A stretch of 64,000 nt of DNA from IMG/VR virus record IMGVR_UViG_3300048997_000130, positions 1 through 64,000 of that record. One strand, written 5' to 3'. This stretch comes from a virus. Positions 42,972 through 51,614 of the stretch are shown here, in pieces. The position numbers and the translations under genes were made by a program. The notes beneath the pieces were generated by a model. It was not told where the DNA came from. It was given only the letters and a program-made list of their open reading frames with translations, and did not search any database. Position 1 is the first letter of the stretch. Each line of letters opens with the position of its first letter.

Positions 42972-43430
42972 ATGAGGAAGGAATTGGAATTATTCTGGGA
43001 ATGTCCACTATGTAAAACGATAAATATCGATAATTCATCCATATGTAGTTTATGCAGTCGCCGGAAAGATGGAAGAATAGAACCATTTCATAAGCAACTT
43101 CCTCCTGAAATCAGAAAATCTAAAAAAGACCGACCAAGTTTAATGGTGGAAGAAGTTATAATACATGATTCTCTATATAAGAAAATCCGTAGACCTCAAA
43201 AAACTGATCCGGATATGTTTCAAAATAATATAAAAAAGGCTGATAAATCGGAACAGTTGATACAACAGATAAACGATAGAATAAAAGAAGCGCGTCGTAG
43301 TTCATCAGAACTCCAACTCAAATCTGGCGCATCAAATAAACCTGCTATTACTGTCCCTAATACGTGGTGGGGATGGATAATATTAATACTAATATCCATC
43401 ATAATTGTTGCCAGCACTATAATTAAATGA
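42972..43430 (+). CDS. RanBP2-type zinc finger protein with C-terminal membrane anchor (152 aa)
   Basis: The N-terminus FWECPLCKTINIDNSSICSL followed by C fits a RanBP2-type zinc finger (W-x-C-x2-C, ten residues, C-x2-C, with an Asn at the usual place). A charged helical middle follows, and the last 20 residues are a single hydrophobic segment (WWGWIILILISIIIVASTII) ending in Lys: a tail-anchored membrane protein with the finger in the cytoplasm. It is an isolated plus-strand gene between two minus-strand units. Function unknown; a membrane-tethered RNA or protein binder is the obvious reading. Confidence 0.7.
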   Translation: MRKELELFWECPLCKTINIDNSSICSLCSRRKDGRIEPFHKQLPPEIRKSKKDRPSLMVEEVIIHDSLYKKIRRPQKTDPDMFQNNIKKADKSEQLIQQINDRIKEARRSSSELQLKSGASNKPAITVPNTWWGWIILILISIIIVASTIIK

Positions 43431-43431
43431 A

Positions 43432-45234
43432 TCAATTCCGCATCAACACGAATTTGGTCTTGGATTTACCATATACCTTCAAATAATCATATTTGGAAAC
43501 ATAATCTGATTCTTTCATATTATTTTTGATTGCATGATTATATAATGTCTTTTTATGGATTACAAAACCTTCTGAATTAATATAATGATAATCCGGTTTG
43601 GTTTGATGGAGTTCTTCCCAATTCGCAGCTTTGTAAATTATTCCTAAATGACCAAATGTGGAATCGGAAAAGCTGACAAGGGTAGAAAGTCGTGAGAATT
43701 GCTTAAAAATGGAAGCCGAACAGCGTGAAATGAACCAAGAAGCAAAATTTTTCTTTTGATATTGAGGATGAATGCAGAATCTATCAAGTTCCAAAACTTG
43801 AGAAGGGCTAAGATTCATGGAAGTTGCAACTTCCATGCGGACGGGAGTTGCAAATTTGCAGATGGCAATCAATTTATCATCAAGGAAGGCTCCGAAGATT
43901 TGTTTAGCAGAACGCCCAAATCCTGCATAATGAAATGATTGTAAAAATTCTTCGGATTCCGAATAATAAGAATTCGGCAATTTATCTTGAACGTTCAACG
44001 GCCGAATGGAAACATTAGTAAACGAAAAATCTTGAGAAGCTATTGGCGAATCTTCACCAAATAATTCACGAATCAGCTTTTGTTTAATAATGCCCGGATT
44101 CAAAAATTCTCTCTCCCACAGATATATTAATTTATATTCGGGGAAATATTCATCAACATAAGTGAATTTAGATGCGTCCTGTGATTGTCGCGTGGAGTGC
44201 CAATATTCGCCTTGACATTCAATGAGTAAATTATGTGAAGGAATGAATAAATCGAATTCCCAATAACCAATCACATGATGTCTAACGTAGGGAATGTCCA
44301 AAGCATTCAATAATGTTTGGACAACCCTCTCCAGAATACTATCTTTCCCATTAATTAATACTGAAGCACGAGCTCGAGCCATTTTCTCGCGGAATGCTGG
44401 ATCTTTCCATAATTTATCCATCTTCTCACGAAATATAGGATCTTGCCATTGCTTCTTAGCATTCTCTGCCTTCAATTGTAGAAGAGCTGGATCAATGGCT
44501 GCAGCTTTTTGTTTTTCAATATAAGCAGGATCTTTCCAAAGTTCTCGAATCCGATTGGTCATGACTTCCCGATATTCAGGAATGGTCCACAACAACTTCT
44601 GGGACTCGATAATCAACTCACGATATTCAGGATCGTTCCAACGTTCAATAACTAATCGAGATTGGAGCTGCCTGTGTTCAAGGCTGGAATGCAACGAGTC
44701 TTGCTTAGCTCGGTATTCAGGATCTTTCCAAACATCGCTGATGATTTGCGCATGATCAGAAACTTTCTTTGGATCAGACCAAATCTTTTCATAATGAGCT
44801 TTACGTTCTGGGTCCTCCCATAGTCCTTTAACTAATTCCGAGGATTGTTGTCTCTTTTCGGGATCATTCCAAATCGCAGTCGAAATTTGTTTTTGTTTTT
44901 CTGCAAACTCCGGGTCGGACCATAAATCTTTAGAAATTTGTGATTGGCGTTCGCGTTTTTCATCTGACCAAGATTCAACCATCCCAACTCGATGTTTCTC
45001 TTTATATTCAGGGTCTTGATGTTTCTCTTTCATGCCGCACGATAAACAACGATAAACTCCAACACGGCTGATTGTCCGAAGCACAGAAACAATTTTTAGT
45101 GTTTTCTTATCACCACAACCACAAATGACGCCGATATCAGATTGACGAGTGATATGGGATAATTGAGAAGCAAATTTTAGATCAATGATTTGTTCTGGAA
45201 TTCCATATTTCTTAATCTTATCTAAAATACTCAT
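43432..45234 (-). CDS. Homing endonuclease with DPE repeats fused to a Mom-like acyltransferase domain
   Basis: From the ATG at 45234 the product is 600 residues. Order: a Cys-containing N-terminus (CGCGDKK, CLSCGM), about eleven repeats of the W-x-DPE-(Y/F)-R type with DNA-binding helices (NUMOD-like), a PD-(D/E)XK or Vsr-like nuclease (WEFDLFIPSHNLLIECQGEY), and a C-terminal GNAT/Mom-like domain (LELDRFCIHPQYQKKNF, SFSDSTFGHLGIIYKAANWE, KTKFVL). The combination recalls phage homing endonucleases that carry this domain, as I remember them. The domain could modify DNA or serve recognition. It lies between the zinc-finger gene and the regulator gene, a likely insertion site. No Shine-Dalgarno is seen. 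Confidence 0.78.
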   Translation of the reverse strand: MSILDKIKKYGIPEQIIDLKFASQLSHITRQSDIGVICGCGDKKTLKIVSVLRTISRVGVYRCLSCGMKEKHQDPEYKEKHRVGMVESWSDEKRERQSQISKDLWSDPEFAEKQKQISTAIWNDPEKRQQSSELVKGLWEDPERKAHYEKIWSDPKKVSDHAQIISDVWKDPEYRAKQDSLHSSLEHRQLQSRLVIERWNDPEYRELIIESQKLLWTIPEYREVMTNRIRELWKDPAYIEKQKAAAIDPALLQLKAENAKKQWQDPIFREKMDKLWKDPAFREKMARARASVLINGKDSILERVVQTLLNALDIPYVRHHVIGYWEFDLFIPSHNLLIECQGEYWHSTRQSQDASKFTYVDEYFPEYKLIYLWEREFLNPGIIKQKLIRELFGEDSPIASQDFSFTNVSIRPLNVQDKLPNSYYSESEEFLQSFHYAGFGRSAKQIFGAFLDDKLIAICKFATPVRMEVATSMNLSPSQVLELDRFCIHPQYQKKNFASWFISRCSASIFKQFSRLSTLVSFSDSTFGHLGIIYKAANWEELHQTKPDYHYINSEGFVIHKKTLYNHAIKNNMKESDYVSKYDYLKVYGKSKTKFVLMRN

Positions 45235-45275
45235 ATAATATAATAAAACAACCAACAACTCATTTCCAAGAATGA

Positions 45276-46037
45276 TTAGTCAGTCGGAAGAATCTGCGCA
45301 ATACCTCTGTCGACAAATTGTGGTAAGGAAACCTCGTGAAGAATATTAAAATGTTTATCGCTAATGGCGAAAAACACAGTCCAATATTTCCCATAGCGCG
45401 AATCGCGAGTAGTTTTTTCAACCTCTTGTTTTATTTTTTCAGGAGTAATATCAAGTCCTCGCCTACGACTTAATTGTAAATTGACTTCTCGTTCTCGAGC
45501 TTCCTCTGCGATCAAATCTCGAATCTTATTAAGAGCACGAAAAAATCGATGACGAACGCGACCTTGTGTCAATTTAAGTCGTTTAGCAATTTCAGATTGA
45601 CAAGTCGTTTCATACATTAACCATAAAATTTCTCGGTCTTGGTCTGAGAATTTAGGACCAAGTTCTAATTCAAATTCATCAAATTCAAGTTCAGGAATGG
45701 TGCGTAAAAATTGAATACGTTTAATACCTCGATGCAATCGATATGAGACAGCAGCTTGCGTAATACCGAAAATTCTTGCAATTTGCTCTTGCTTCATCTT
45801 ATCTCTATAATATAGAACGATAAGATCAGTCTCGCGTTCAGGAATCCGATTCAAATGATGTTCGATAACACCAAAATCCGGTTGATATCCCTCCGCTATC
45901 AAATCTTCTTCGGGAGCAGGAGCAAGTTGTCTTTCTATCAAATCTTCGATAGAAATTTCAGACTCGGCGCCTAATCTATCATTATTACTAAATCGTGTGG
46001 AAATATTCGAAGGATCTTGAATTAAAACGTGCGACAT
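45276..46037 (-). CDS. Tandem sigma-region-4-like regulator (253 aa)
   Basis: Two helix-turn-helix units of sigma-70 region 4 type: RETDLIVLYYRDKMKQEQIA with RIFGITQAAVSYRLHRGIKR (about residues 66-108), and REILWLMYETTCQSEIAKRL with KLTQGRVRHRFFRALNKI (132-175). No region 2 is seen, so it is not a complete sigma factor. It may be a phage transcription factor or sigma-like protein recruiting host polymerase to phage promoters. GGAG precedes the ATG behind a CCGCT/AGCGG hairpin. Its leader holds nested inverted repeats. Confidence 0.72.
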   Translation of the reverse strand: MSHVLIQDPSNISTRFSNNDRLGAESEISIEDLIERQLAPAPEEDLIAEGYQPDFGVIEHHLNRIPERETDLIVLYYRDKMKQEQIARIFGITQAAVSYRLHRGIKRIQFLRTIPELEFDEFELELGPKFSDQDREILWLMYETTCQSEIAKRLKLTQGRVRHRFFRALNKIRDLIAEEAREREVNLQLSRRRGLDITPEKIKQEVEKTTRDSRYGKYWTVFFAISDKHFNILHEVSLPQFVDRGIAQILPTD

Positions 46038-46078
46038 CCCAGATCTCCAACCGCTCGAAATAAGCGGAATGGTTTAAA

Positions 46079-46127
46079 ATATTCATATTGGTCTCGATAA
46101 ACATCAGATGTTGTTTAGTATGAATAT
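46079..46127. promoter_or_regulatory. Nested inverted repeats between the FEN gene and the sigma-like gene
   Basis: An outer pair ATATTCATA (46079-46087) and TATGAATAT (46119-46127) flanks an inner palindrome AACATC-A-GATGTT (46100-46112). The centres differ by 3 bases. The region is the 147-base gap upstream of the sigma-like gene, so an autoregulatory operator is possible. Confidence 0.4.
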
Positions 46128-46184
46128 CGGCATAAGCCTGGGATGGCCGCCAGTTTAACATTACCAGACAGAGATATCGAACAG

Positions 46185-47186
46185 TTAAATATGTTTCAAA
46201 AAATCGGGTAATAAATCATAAGAATTGGACGTTCTCAAGTGAGATACTTTATTACATGCGAACACACTAATATTTATACTACGAATCCCCAAGTCATTAT
46301 GTAAAATTTGAGAAGCCATCCGATGATCACTTATAGCTTCACGCTTGGAATCTGATAAATTCAAATCGCGATTGAATCCGATTAATTTATAATTCAGATG
46401 AATACGATCTCTACATAGTAATGCTCGAGATTTTTCAGATTTAGAAAAACCTGGGAATCCCGTCTCATATAATTCATCAATTGTTCGGGAAGAACATAGT
46501 GGTGCAGCGGCTTTTTTCCGGAGTCGAAAAATCCCGGATATCCCATCTGATGGATCACCAGTCAAAGCTTTAAACATACGAATATTGGATGGTGGTATAT
46601 GAGCACCATATTTGTTCATCAAATCTTCAGTAGCACGTTCTGCGTCATAAAATCGATTGCCACTCACGCCGGGTCTATATATGATGATGCGATCATTATC
46701 AGACAATAATTGATAATAATCTCTATCTGATGACATTATGACGTTAATGTCGTCCCGATTTTGATCAATATAACTGGCTATTAAGTCATCGGCTTCTTCA
46801 TCGGGATTATGATAAATATCAATCCCAAATAGCTTAAATAAATGAACAAGAATGTCTAATTCATTTTGTGCAACAAATCCGTCAGATAATGTGATGGGAC
46901 ATGGAACACTTCCAGGTCTCTCGGAATCTGTCGTTTTTTGTTTATATTGAGGATCCAATATCAATCGACGGCGAGGCACGCCATCTAAAAACAATAATAT
47001 TTTAGATGGCGTGGCAATGTCTTGAATCCAATCGGACAACATCGATAACATACCATAAATAAGCCCGGTCGGATATCCAGTCGGAGACATAAATGGTGAA
47101 GATGTTTTGTTCATAACATATACTGCATGTGCCCTATGCAATATATTGTTACCGTCAATTAAAATAGTGCGATTAGACACTGACAT
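46185..47186 (-). CDS. 5'-3' exonuclease / flap endonuclease (PIN-FEN fold)
   Basis: A 333-residue nuclease with the acidic array of FEN enzymes: Asp11 (LIDGNN), Asp68 (LFLDG), Glu130-Glu131-Asp133-Asp134 (DEEADDLIASY), Asp154 and Asp156 (SSDRDYYQL), and Asp211/Asp214 in the helix-hairpin-helix (TGDPSDGISGI). Such enzymes remove RNA primers and flaps from lagging strands, like phage T4 RNase H or the polymerase I domain. It is downstream of the NusG-like gene, and its start overlaps that gene's stop by one base. An intact active site makes activity likely. Confidence 0.9.
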   Translation of the reverse strand: MSVSNRTILIDGNNILHRAHAVYVMNKTSSPFMSPTGYPTGLIYGMLSMLSDWIQDIATPSKILLFLDGVPRRRLILDPQYKQKTTDSERPGSVPCPITLSDGFVAQNELDILVHLFKLFGIDIYHNPDEEADDLIASYIDQNRDDINVIMSSDRDYYQLLSDNDRIIIYRPGVSGNRFYDAERATEDLMNKYGAHIPPSNIRMFKALTGDPSDGISGIFRLRKKAAAPLCSSRTIDELYETGFPGFSKSEKSRALLCRDRIHLNYKLIGFNRDLNLSDSKREAISDHRMASQILHNDLGIRSINISVFACNKVSHLRTSNSYDLLPDFLKHI

Positions 47187-47770
47187 TATTTTTTAATAAT
47201 AATCTTTTCTAGATAAGAAGCTGGATAAGGAGCTATAAGCGGTTTGGATAACAGTCGAGCTGATACTACGACTCGACCATCTTCTAATATATCAACAACA
47301 TATCCGGGTAAATTTTTATTTTCACCACGAATAATTTTGACTCTATCGTCTACTTCGAATGGTGTATTCCCGATGGCTTCCAGCCCGTCTCGCATCGGGT
47401 TTAATTTATCATCATCAATTAATGAATAAACCGGTCCACCTTTACTAGTACCAGGATTACATAATACTTCCCGGAAATAATTCGTATCTCGTAATTTCAA
47501 ATAATGGACGCCATCTTCATATCTAATGAAGATATAACCTTCCATATAAATCAGGATTTGAGAATCCGATCGAATCTTAGATGATACCGCAGGAACAAAT
47601 ACATCTATGTTGGGACGACCAAGTATCCGGCGCGCAGCACGGATTAAAATTGCTGGATCCATCCCGTGTTCCCCATTAGATGATAACTCCACAATCACCC
47701 ATTTAGGGCGCGGAGAATCACTGGAATCCACGGAAGAGTGTGGAGAATTCTTGATCTGTGATTGGGACAC
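47186..47770 (-). CDS. NusG/RfaH-like transcription factor (194 aa)
   Basis: An N-terminal NGN domain (PKWVIVELSSNGEHG, MEGYIFIRYEDG) and a C-terminal KOW domain (VDDRVKIIRGENKNLPGYVV, then DILEDGRVVV) match NusG-type factors in order and length. They bind the elongating RNA polymerase and affect pausing or termination. The start is GTG at 47770, 53 bases inside the 3' end of dnaX in another frame. The first 22 residues are Ser/Pro-rich. A phage copy could make host polymerase ignore terminators, like RfaH or an antitermination protein. Confidence 0.8.
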   Translation of the reverse strand: MSQSQIKNSPHSSVDSSDSPRPKWVIVELSSNGEHGMDPAILIRAARRILGRPNIDVFVPAVSSKIRSDSQILIYMEGYIFIRYEDGVHYLKLRDTNYFREVLCNPGTSKGGPVYSLIDDDKLNPMRDGLEAIGNTPFEVDDRVKIIRGENKNLPGYVVDILEDGRVVVSARLLSKPLIAPYPASYLEKIIIKK

Positions 47771-49157
47771 GGTTCGGATCTAACAATACCTGTTCCGACG
47801 GAGAAGAAACATTCTCGACTGTCGAATTTTTATCCGGACCGGTGGAAGGTTCGATTTTATTATCTAGTGACGTGAGATTTTCGGAAGCTGTAAATTTGAC
47901 GCCATCAACTTCAATGGATTTTTGAACAATCCTCTTAGGGGCAGTATTTTTGGTGTTCTTCTCATTAGGTTCCGAGGGCTTCGGGGCAGACGACGTCCCA
48001 ACTTTTGGAACTGAACTAGCAAGGCTCGCATCCGGTTCCGGAGATGGAAGGGAAGTAGACGTCGTCCCCACTACTGTAGGAACCGAATTACTAATAAACT
48101 TTGTATTTAGTTCCGGAGGCCTAGAAATAGATTGATGTTCTCCTCCAGTATTAGGATGATGCAGAAGTATAGCCTCGATATCTGAATAAGTAGGTTTAGA
48201 TAATGCACCCAATTGACGAGATACTTCAGTCCATGATCGTAATCGAACTTGAAATGATCGAAGAGGAACAGGATACGTAGATTGCGCACCAACATCTGCT
48301 CGAAGCCCGCTGGCGATCGCCCAAATTATAGAATCTCGTGCCCAAGTAGGTCCTTCATGTTGTGCCAGTTTATCAAGTAATTCGAATCCTGATTTTGGAT
48401 CTGAATCGATAGTAAATAATATTTTATCAATTAGTGTATAACTATCAAAATGATAAAATTCTCGAACAGAATCTAAAATCAAAGGCCCGAGTTTAGAAAG
48501 CGATTCCACAGCCAAGATACTACTACGTGGCGTACCACCGTTCATACGAATAATAAGTGTTAAAGCATCATCTTGAGCTTCAATTTGTTCTTGAGAACAA
48601 ATTGCGCGCAATCTATCATGTAGAGCATCAATAGGAGGAAGATATACCGGGTATTCCTCAATCCTATCGCGAATTGGACCTTGGACTTTAAAAGGTTCGG
48701 TAGTACATAAGATAACTATGAACAATCGAGATTCTATGGCTTTAAGCAAAGCATCTTGAGCTGCTTTAGATAATCGTTGAGCTTCGTCTAGTATATAAAT
48801 TTGTAAATCTTGACCATCAATTGATCCATAATCTGCATCACGGACCATAGCTCGTATTTTATCTATCGTGCCTTGAGATGCGGCGTCGAGTTCCTCAACA
48901 CCGGAATAAGTATCGCTTTCGATAGCTTTGCAAACTAAACAATCATTACATGGCTCCCCATCTTGGAGATTTTGACATTTAATGGCTTTAACTATAATCC
49001 GTGCTAAAGTGGTCTTCCCACAACCCTTGGGACCACCTAACATCATGGATTGATTGATCAACGATCCATCACGGCTTCTAATATGTAATAGCTTCCGGAT
49101 TCCAGGATTCCCTAATACATCAGCAAACCGGACGGGTCGATATTTAATATCAAACAT
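47718..49157 (-). CDS. dnaX: DNA polymerase III gamma/tau-like clamp loader ATPase
   Basis: A 479-residue AAA+ protein. Walker A GGPKGCGKTTLA (41-52), zinc module Cys61, Cys70, Cys73, Cys76 (CNDCLVC), Walker B YILDEAQ (121-127), and sensor 1 ILCTTEP. The C-terminal third is a Ser/Pro/Thr-rich linker (EPDASLASSVPKVGTSSAPK) with a terminal segment that may bind a partner. It loads the sliding clamp, for which a DnaN-like gene is at 52259. No other clamp-loader subunit is seen here. The start is preceded by GAGG, and a GATATT-A-AATATC palindrome lies at codons 3-7. Confidence 0.93.
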   Translation of the reverse strand: MFDIKYRPVRFADVLGNPGIRKLLHIRSRDGSLINQSMMLGGPKGCGKTTLARIIVKAIKCQNLQDGEPCNDCLVCKAIESDTYSGVEELDAASQGTIDKIRAMVRDADYGSIDGQDLQIYILDEAQRLSKAAQDALLKAIESRLFIVILCTTEPFKVQGPIRDRIEEYPVYLPPIDALHDRLRAICSQEQIEAQDDALTLIIRMNGGTPRSSILAVESLSKLGPLILDSVREFYHFDSYTLIDKILFTIDSDPKSGFELLDKLAQHEGPTWARDSIIWAIASGLRADVGAQSTYPVPLRSFQVRLRSWTEVSRQLGALSKPTYSDIEAILLHHPNTGGEHQSISRPPELNTKFISNSVPTVVGTTSTSLPSPEPDASLASSVPKVGTSSAPKPSEPNEKNTKNTAPKRIVQKSIEVDGVKFTASENLTSLDNKIEPSTGPDKNSTVENVSSPSEQVLLDPNRVPITDQEFSTLFRGFQ

Positions 49158-49158
49158 A

Positions 49159-49644
49159 TTACGTCCTCAATGATTTTTCGAGATTTATCAATCCATCATG
49201 CCATTGACCATGACGTGCAGCAACTTCAGGAAATTCTTGAACTTCGGGCGGAATTATGCGCCATTTATATTCACCCGATTCTTCTACTTCCTCACCAATG
49301 CATCGCGAAAGCAAATGATCGATGAGTGCTTTGCGTTGATTAACAGCCAAGTCATTCCAAACTTCCAGCGCGATTTCAAGAATAAAATCGCAATCAATCA
49401 AGAATTCAAATTTACTGGACACCTTATAAACATTGCCAGGGACTGGCTTCCCAGCTCGTTTAGTAGCTTTATTTCTACATATATATTTAATGCGTGCTTC
49501 CACCAAATATGGATGGAATCTCGGAATCAAATCTTTTGCAACTTCTTCGGCAGCTTCGAACGTATCAAATAATAATGGGATTTTTTCTGCTTTCTGTTTC
49601 ACATCACGCTGAGCTGGATCAAAATTTTCGCGCGAATCATTCAT
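49159..49644 (-). CDS. Phage metallopeptidase-like protein with degenerate active site (161 aa)
   Basis: The ATG at 49644 has GAGG 6 bases before it. RFHPYLVEARIKYICRNKAT, the strand DFILEIALEVWNDLAVNQRK and the helix ALIDHLLSRC match the layout of the putative phage metallopeptidase family, where the helix normally reads DHELxH. Here the HExxH Glu is Leu and the second His is Arg, so peptidase activity is unlikely. It sits between dnaX and the primase gene, in a replication run. A structural or regulatory role by a pseudo-enzyme is the likely reading. Confidence 0.6.
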   Translation of the reverse strand: MNDSRENFDPAQRDVKQKAEKIPLLFDTFEAAEEVAKDLIPRFHPYLVEARIKYICRNKATKRAGKPVPGNVYKVSSKFEFLIDCDFILEIALEVWNDLAVNQRKALIDHLLSRCIGEEVEESGEYKWRIIPPEVQEFPEVAARHGQWHDGLINLEKSLRT

Positions 49645-49652
49645 AATTAACC

Positions 49653-50447
49653 TCAATTCATATTATTCAAAAAATAATGCCGGAATTTTTCGTCACCAAC
49701 TCGTCGCCAGAAATCATTCACATCTTTGTCTTTATCGTTCAATTTCGGATATTTTATATTTTGAATTGAAACAAATTTATCTGATTGGCGTTGGATGAAT
49801 CGAAGCACACCATATCGTCCAGCTTCATCTAAATCAAAACAAAGATTTACTTTATCGACAAATCTATAAAGGAATTTGAGTTGCGCCTCACCAAGAGAAC
49901 TGGTTGTAATGGCAGCAACGCAGGGTGTAACTAAGCGACTTATGACCATAGAGTCCATAGCGCCTTCGACCAAACATATCTCACGACGAGCCCAAACATT
50001 ATCCATGCACGCGGATAATCCAAAAAAATATCCTTCAGGACGCCTTTTCATCAAGAATGAATCATAAGATTTTTCAATCAACGATCGAACTTGGAATCCA
50101 ATTGGATTCCCAGTATAATTCGTCAACGGAAAAACTATACTTCCAGCGATTCTCCTGCCAGCAATCGGGATTTTCGGAACATCGTCAGATTCTCGAACCC
50201 AAGACGTAGACCAGCGAGTAAATTGGCAAACGTCACACCAGTTATTAGGCGAGTTAGAATCATTACATCGGATTCCATGATTCGGATCGTGTGTTGGATC
50301 TGCTACATAATCACCTCCAACATAACCTATACGATGACGTTTCCATTGATCTTCTGACGAACCACGGCTTATTAAATAATCTCGGGCAACATCGGATTCA
50401 TTTAAGCATCCTGATGCCCAATCTAAAAAAGGCTCCAGAAAATTCAT
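49653..50447 (-). CDS. DNA primase-like TOPRIM protein (264 aa)
   Basis: A short DnaG-type primase core. The N-terminal part has SFLMKRRPEGYFFGL and FPLTNYTGNPIGFQVR blocks of the RNA-polymerase domain. TOPRIM has Glu161 (CLVEGAMDSMV) and Asp205/Asp207 (LCFDLDEAG). Ahead of these is a Cys-rich insert (RCNDSNSPNNWCDVC) with His57, resembling a zinc knuckle rather than a full zinc ribbon. No helicase domain is attached. It synthesises RNA primers for lagging-strand replication. It precedes the metallopeptidase-like gene and is separated by 3 bases from the gene upstream. Confidence 0.85.
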   Translation of the reverse strand: MNFLEPFLDWASGCLNESDVARDYLISRGSSEDQWKRHRIGYVGGDYVADPTHDPNHGIRCNDSNSPNNWCDVCQFTRWSTSWVRESDDVPKIPIAGRRIAGSIVFPLTNYTGNPIGFQVRSLIEKSYDSFLMKRRPEGYFFGLSACMDNVWARREICLVEGAMDSMVISRLVTPCVAAITTSSLGEAQLKFLYRFVDKVNLCFDLDEAGRYGVLRFIQRQSDKFVSIQNIKYPKLNDKDKDVNDFWRRVGDEKFRHYFLNNMN

Positions 50448-50450
50448 GAT

Positions 50451-51044
50451 TCAAGTTTCAGATTGAAGGAAACTCATACCCATTCGAATATTATGTAAAA
50501 TGATCCCAGAATTCCCACCAAGTATTTGAGTATACATTCCAACCATGTCTGGTCGAGAAAGAAATGTTACTGTATGGACTTTAGATGGTACTACATGACA
50601 AATGGAATGGAACTTGGATGTTTTGGAATCGAATGCCTTACCGAATCGTTTGGAACATTGAGCAATAGTCCATGAATCTGGAACTAAACACATGTGTGGT
50701 TGAGTCTTCAATCCAGAATTGTATCGAACAAAATTATAAGCTGCAGTCAAAGATCCACGTCCGGAGAAGATATTTACCCATTGTTCAGCAACACTCAGTT
50801 CATAAGCAGCACGTATCATAGGCTCTATAACATCATCTATCCTATCAGAATCATGCGGGAACATTCCAACACGAATATATCGATCATTAAATATACGACG
50901 AGACGTAAGGAATTGTGCTCGAGTCCCGCTAATAATCGCGGGCAAAAATTCAGGACGTGCTGGAACTTCAATAGCTAACGGAATAGCATCAACGTTAGAT
51001 CGAGGCCTATGCAAATCATGATCTAGGATCTTTAAAAGAATCAT
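50451..51044 (-). CDS. Hypothetical protein (197 aa)
   Basis: Not recognised. The ATG at 51044 is chosen over a start at 51068, which would overlap the previous gene more. The protein is a mix of strands and helices (PLAIEVPARPEFLPAIISGT, IRAAYELSVAEQWVNIFSGR, HTVTFLSRPDMVGMYTQILG). Two Cys are isolated. It lies between the Cys-cluster gene and the primase gene in the replication run. It might be a primase partner or replication accessory factor. Confidence 0.62.
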   Translation of the reverse strand: MILLKILDHDLHRPRSNVDAIPLAIEVPARPEFLPAIISGTRAQFLTSRRIFNDRYIRVGMFPHDSDRIDDVIEPMIRAAYELSVAEQWVNIFSGRGSLTAAYNFVRYNSGLKTQPHMCLVPDSWTIAQCSKRFGKAFDSKTSKFHSICHVVPSKVHTVTFLSRPDMVGMYTQILGGNSGIILHNIRMGMSFLQSET

Positions 51045-51609
51045 TATTCCAAATCCAAGAAATATCACCAGATGGTAATTGCGGAGATTCTGGTTTTATT
51101 GTATGAAGCCTAATCCATGTTCTGATTTGATCAACAACACGAATCCACCAGGAACGGTCATTAAATTTAATACGATATCCAAGAACCCATTGCAAAGTGG
51201 CGATATCTAAAAAATTATCATATACATATCGATCATCTTCCAGTAAAACATCAAATTCTTGAGCTAAAACAGCGACAGTCTTTTTGGGTTGGAAAAATGG
51301 ACAAATGCGAGCGATTGAAGTATCATCACAAATCAATCCGGACCATGTTTCAGGATCAGATTGTCCATATGTACAAATATGGATTGGTCGAGAATTATCC
51401 TGAATTACTACTAGAGTAGTAACAGTCCTAGGAGCAATTTCCAAATTCGTATTTAGATCTTCTTGCACATATGGGAGTTTTTTAGGATAATGGACAATAT
51501 TATGTAAACAGTTATCATGTCGTCGTGAAATAGCAGCTTTTATATATTGATTTTTATATCTATCTTGGAGCCGGCGCAGTCTTCTGCGGATGACTGATTC
51601 TATTTTCAC
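51016..51609 (-). CDS. Protein with four-Cys metal-binding-like motif (197 aa)
   Basis: Start GTG at 51609. The protein has Cys in NCLHN near the N-terminus, then ICTYGQSD, ETWSGLICDD and ARICPFFQ. This spacing (CLHN, ICTYG, W-x-G-x2-CDD, CPFF) recurs in phage proteins that I remember and fits a metal or iron-sulfur site. A basic N-terminus (RRRLRRLQDRYKNQY) and a C-terminal helical part with many Trp complete it. Function unknown. It is coupled to the ABC ATPase gene upstream, and its end overlaps the next gene. Confidence 0.6.
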   Translation of the reverse strand: MKIESVIRRRLRRLQDRYKNQYIKAAISRRHDNCLHNIVHYPKKLPYVQEDLNTNLEIAPRTVTTLVVIQDNSRPIHICTYGQSDPETWSGLICDDTSIARICPFFQPKKTVAVLAQEFDVLLEDDRYVYDNFLDIATLQWVLGYRIKFNDRSWWIRVVDQIRTWIRLHTIKPESPQLPSGDISWIWNNDSFKDPRS

Positions 51610-51614
51610 AATAG

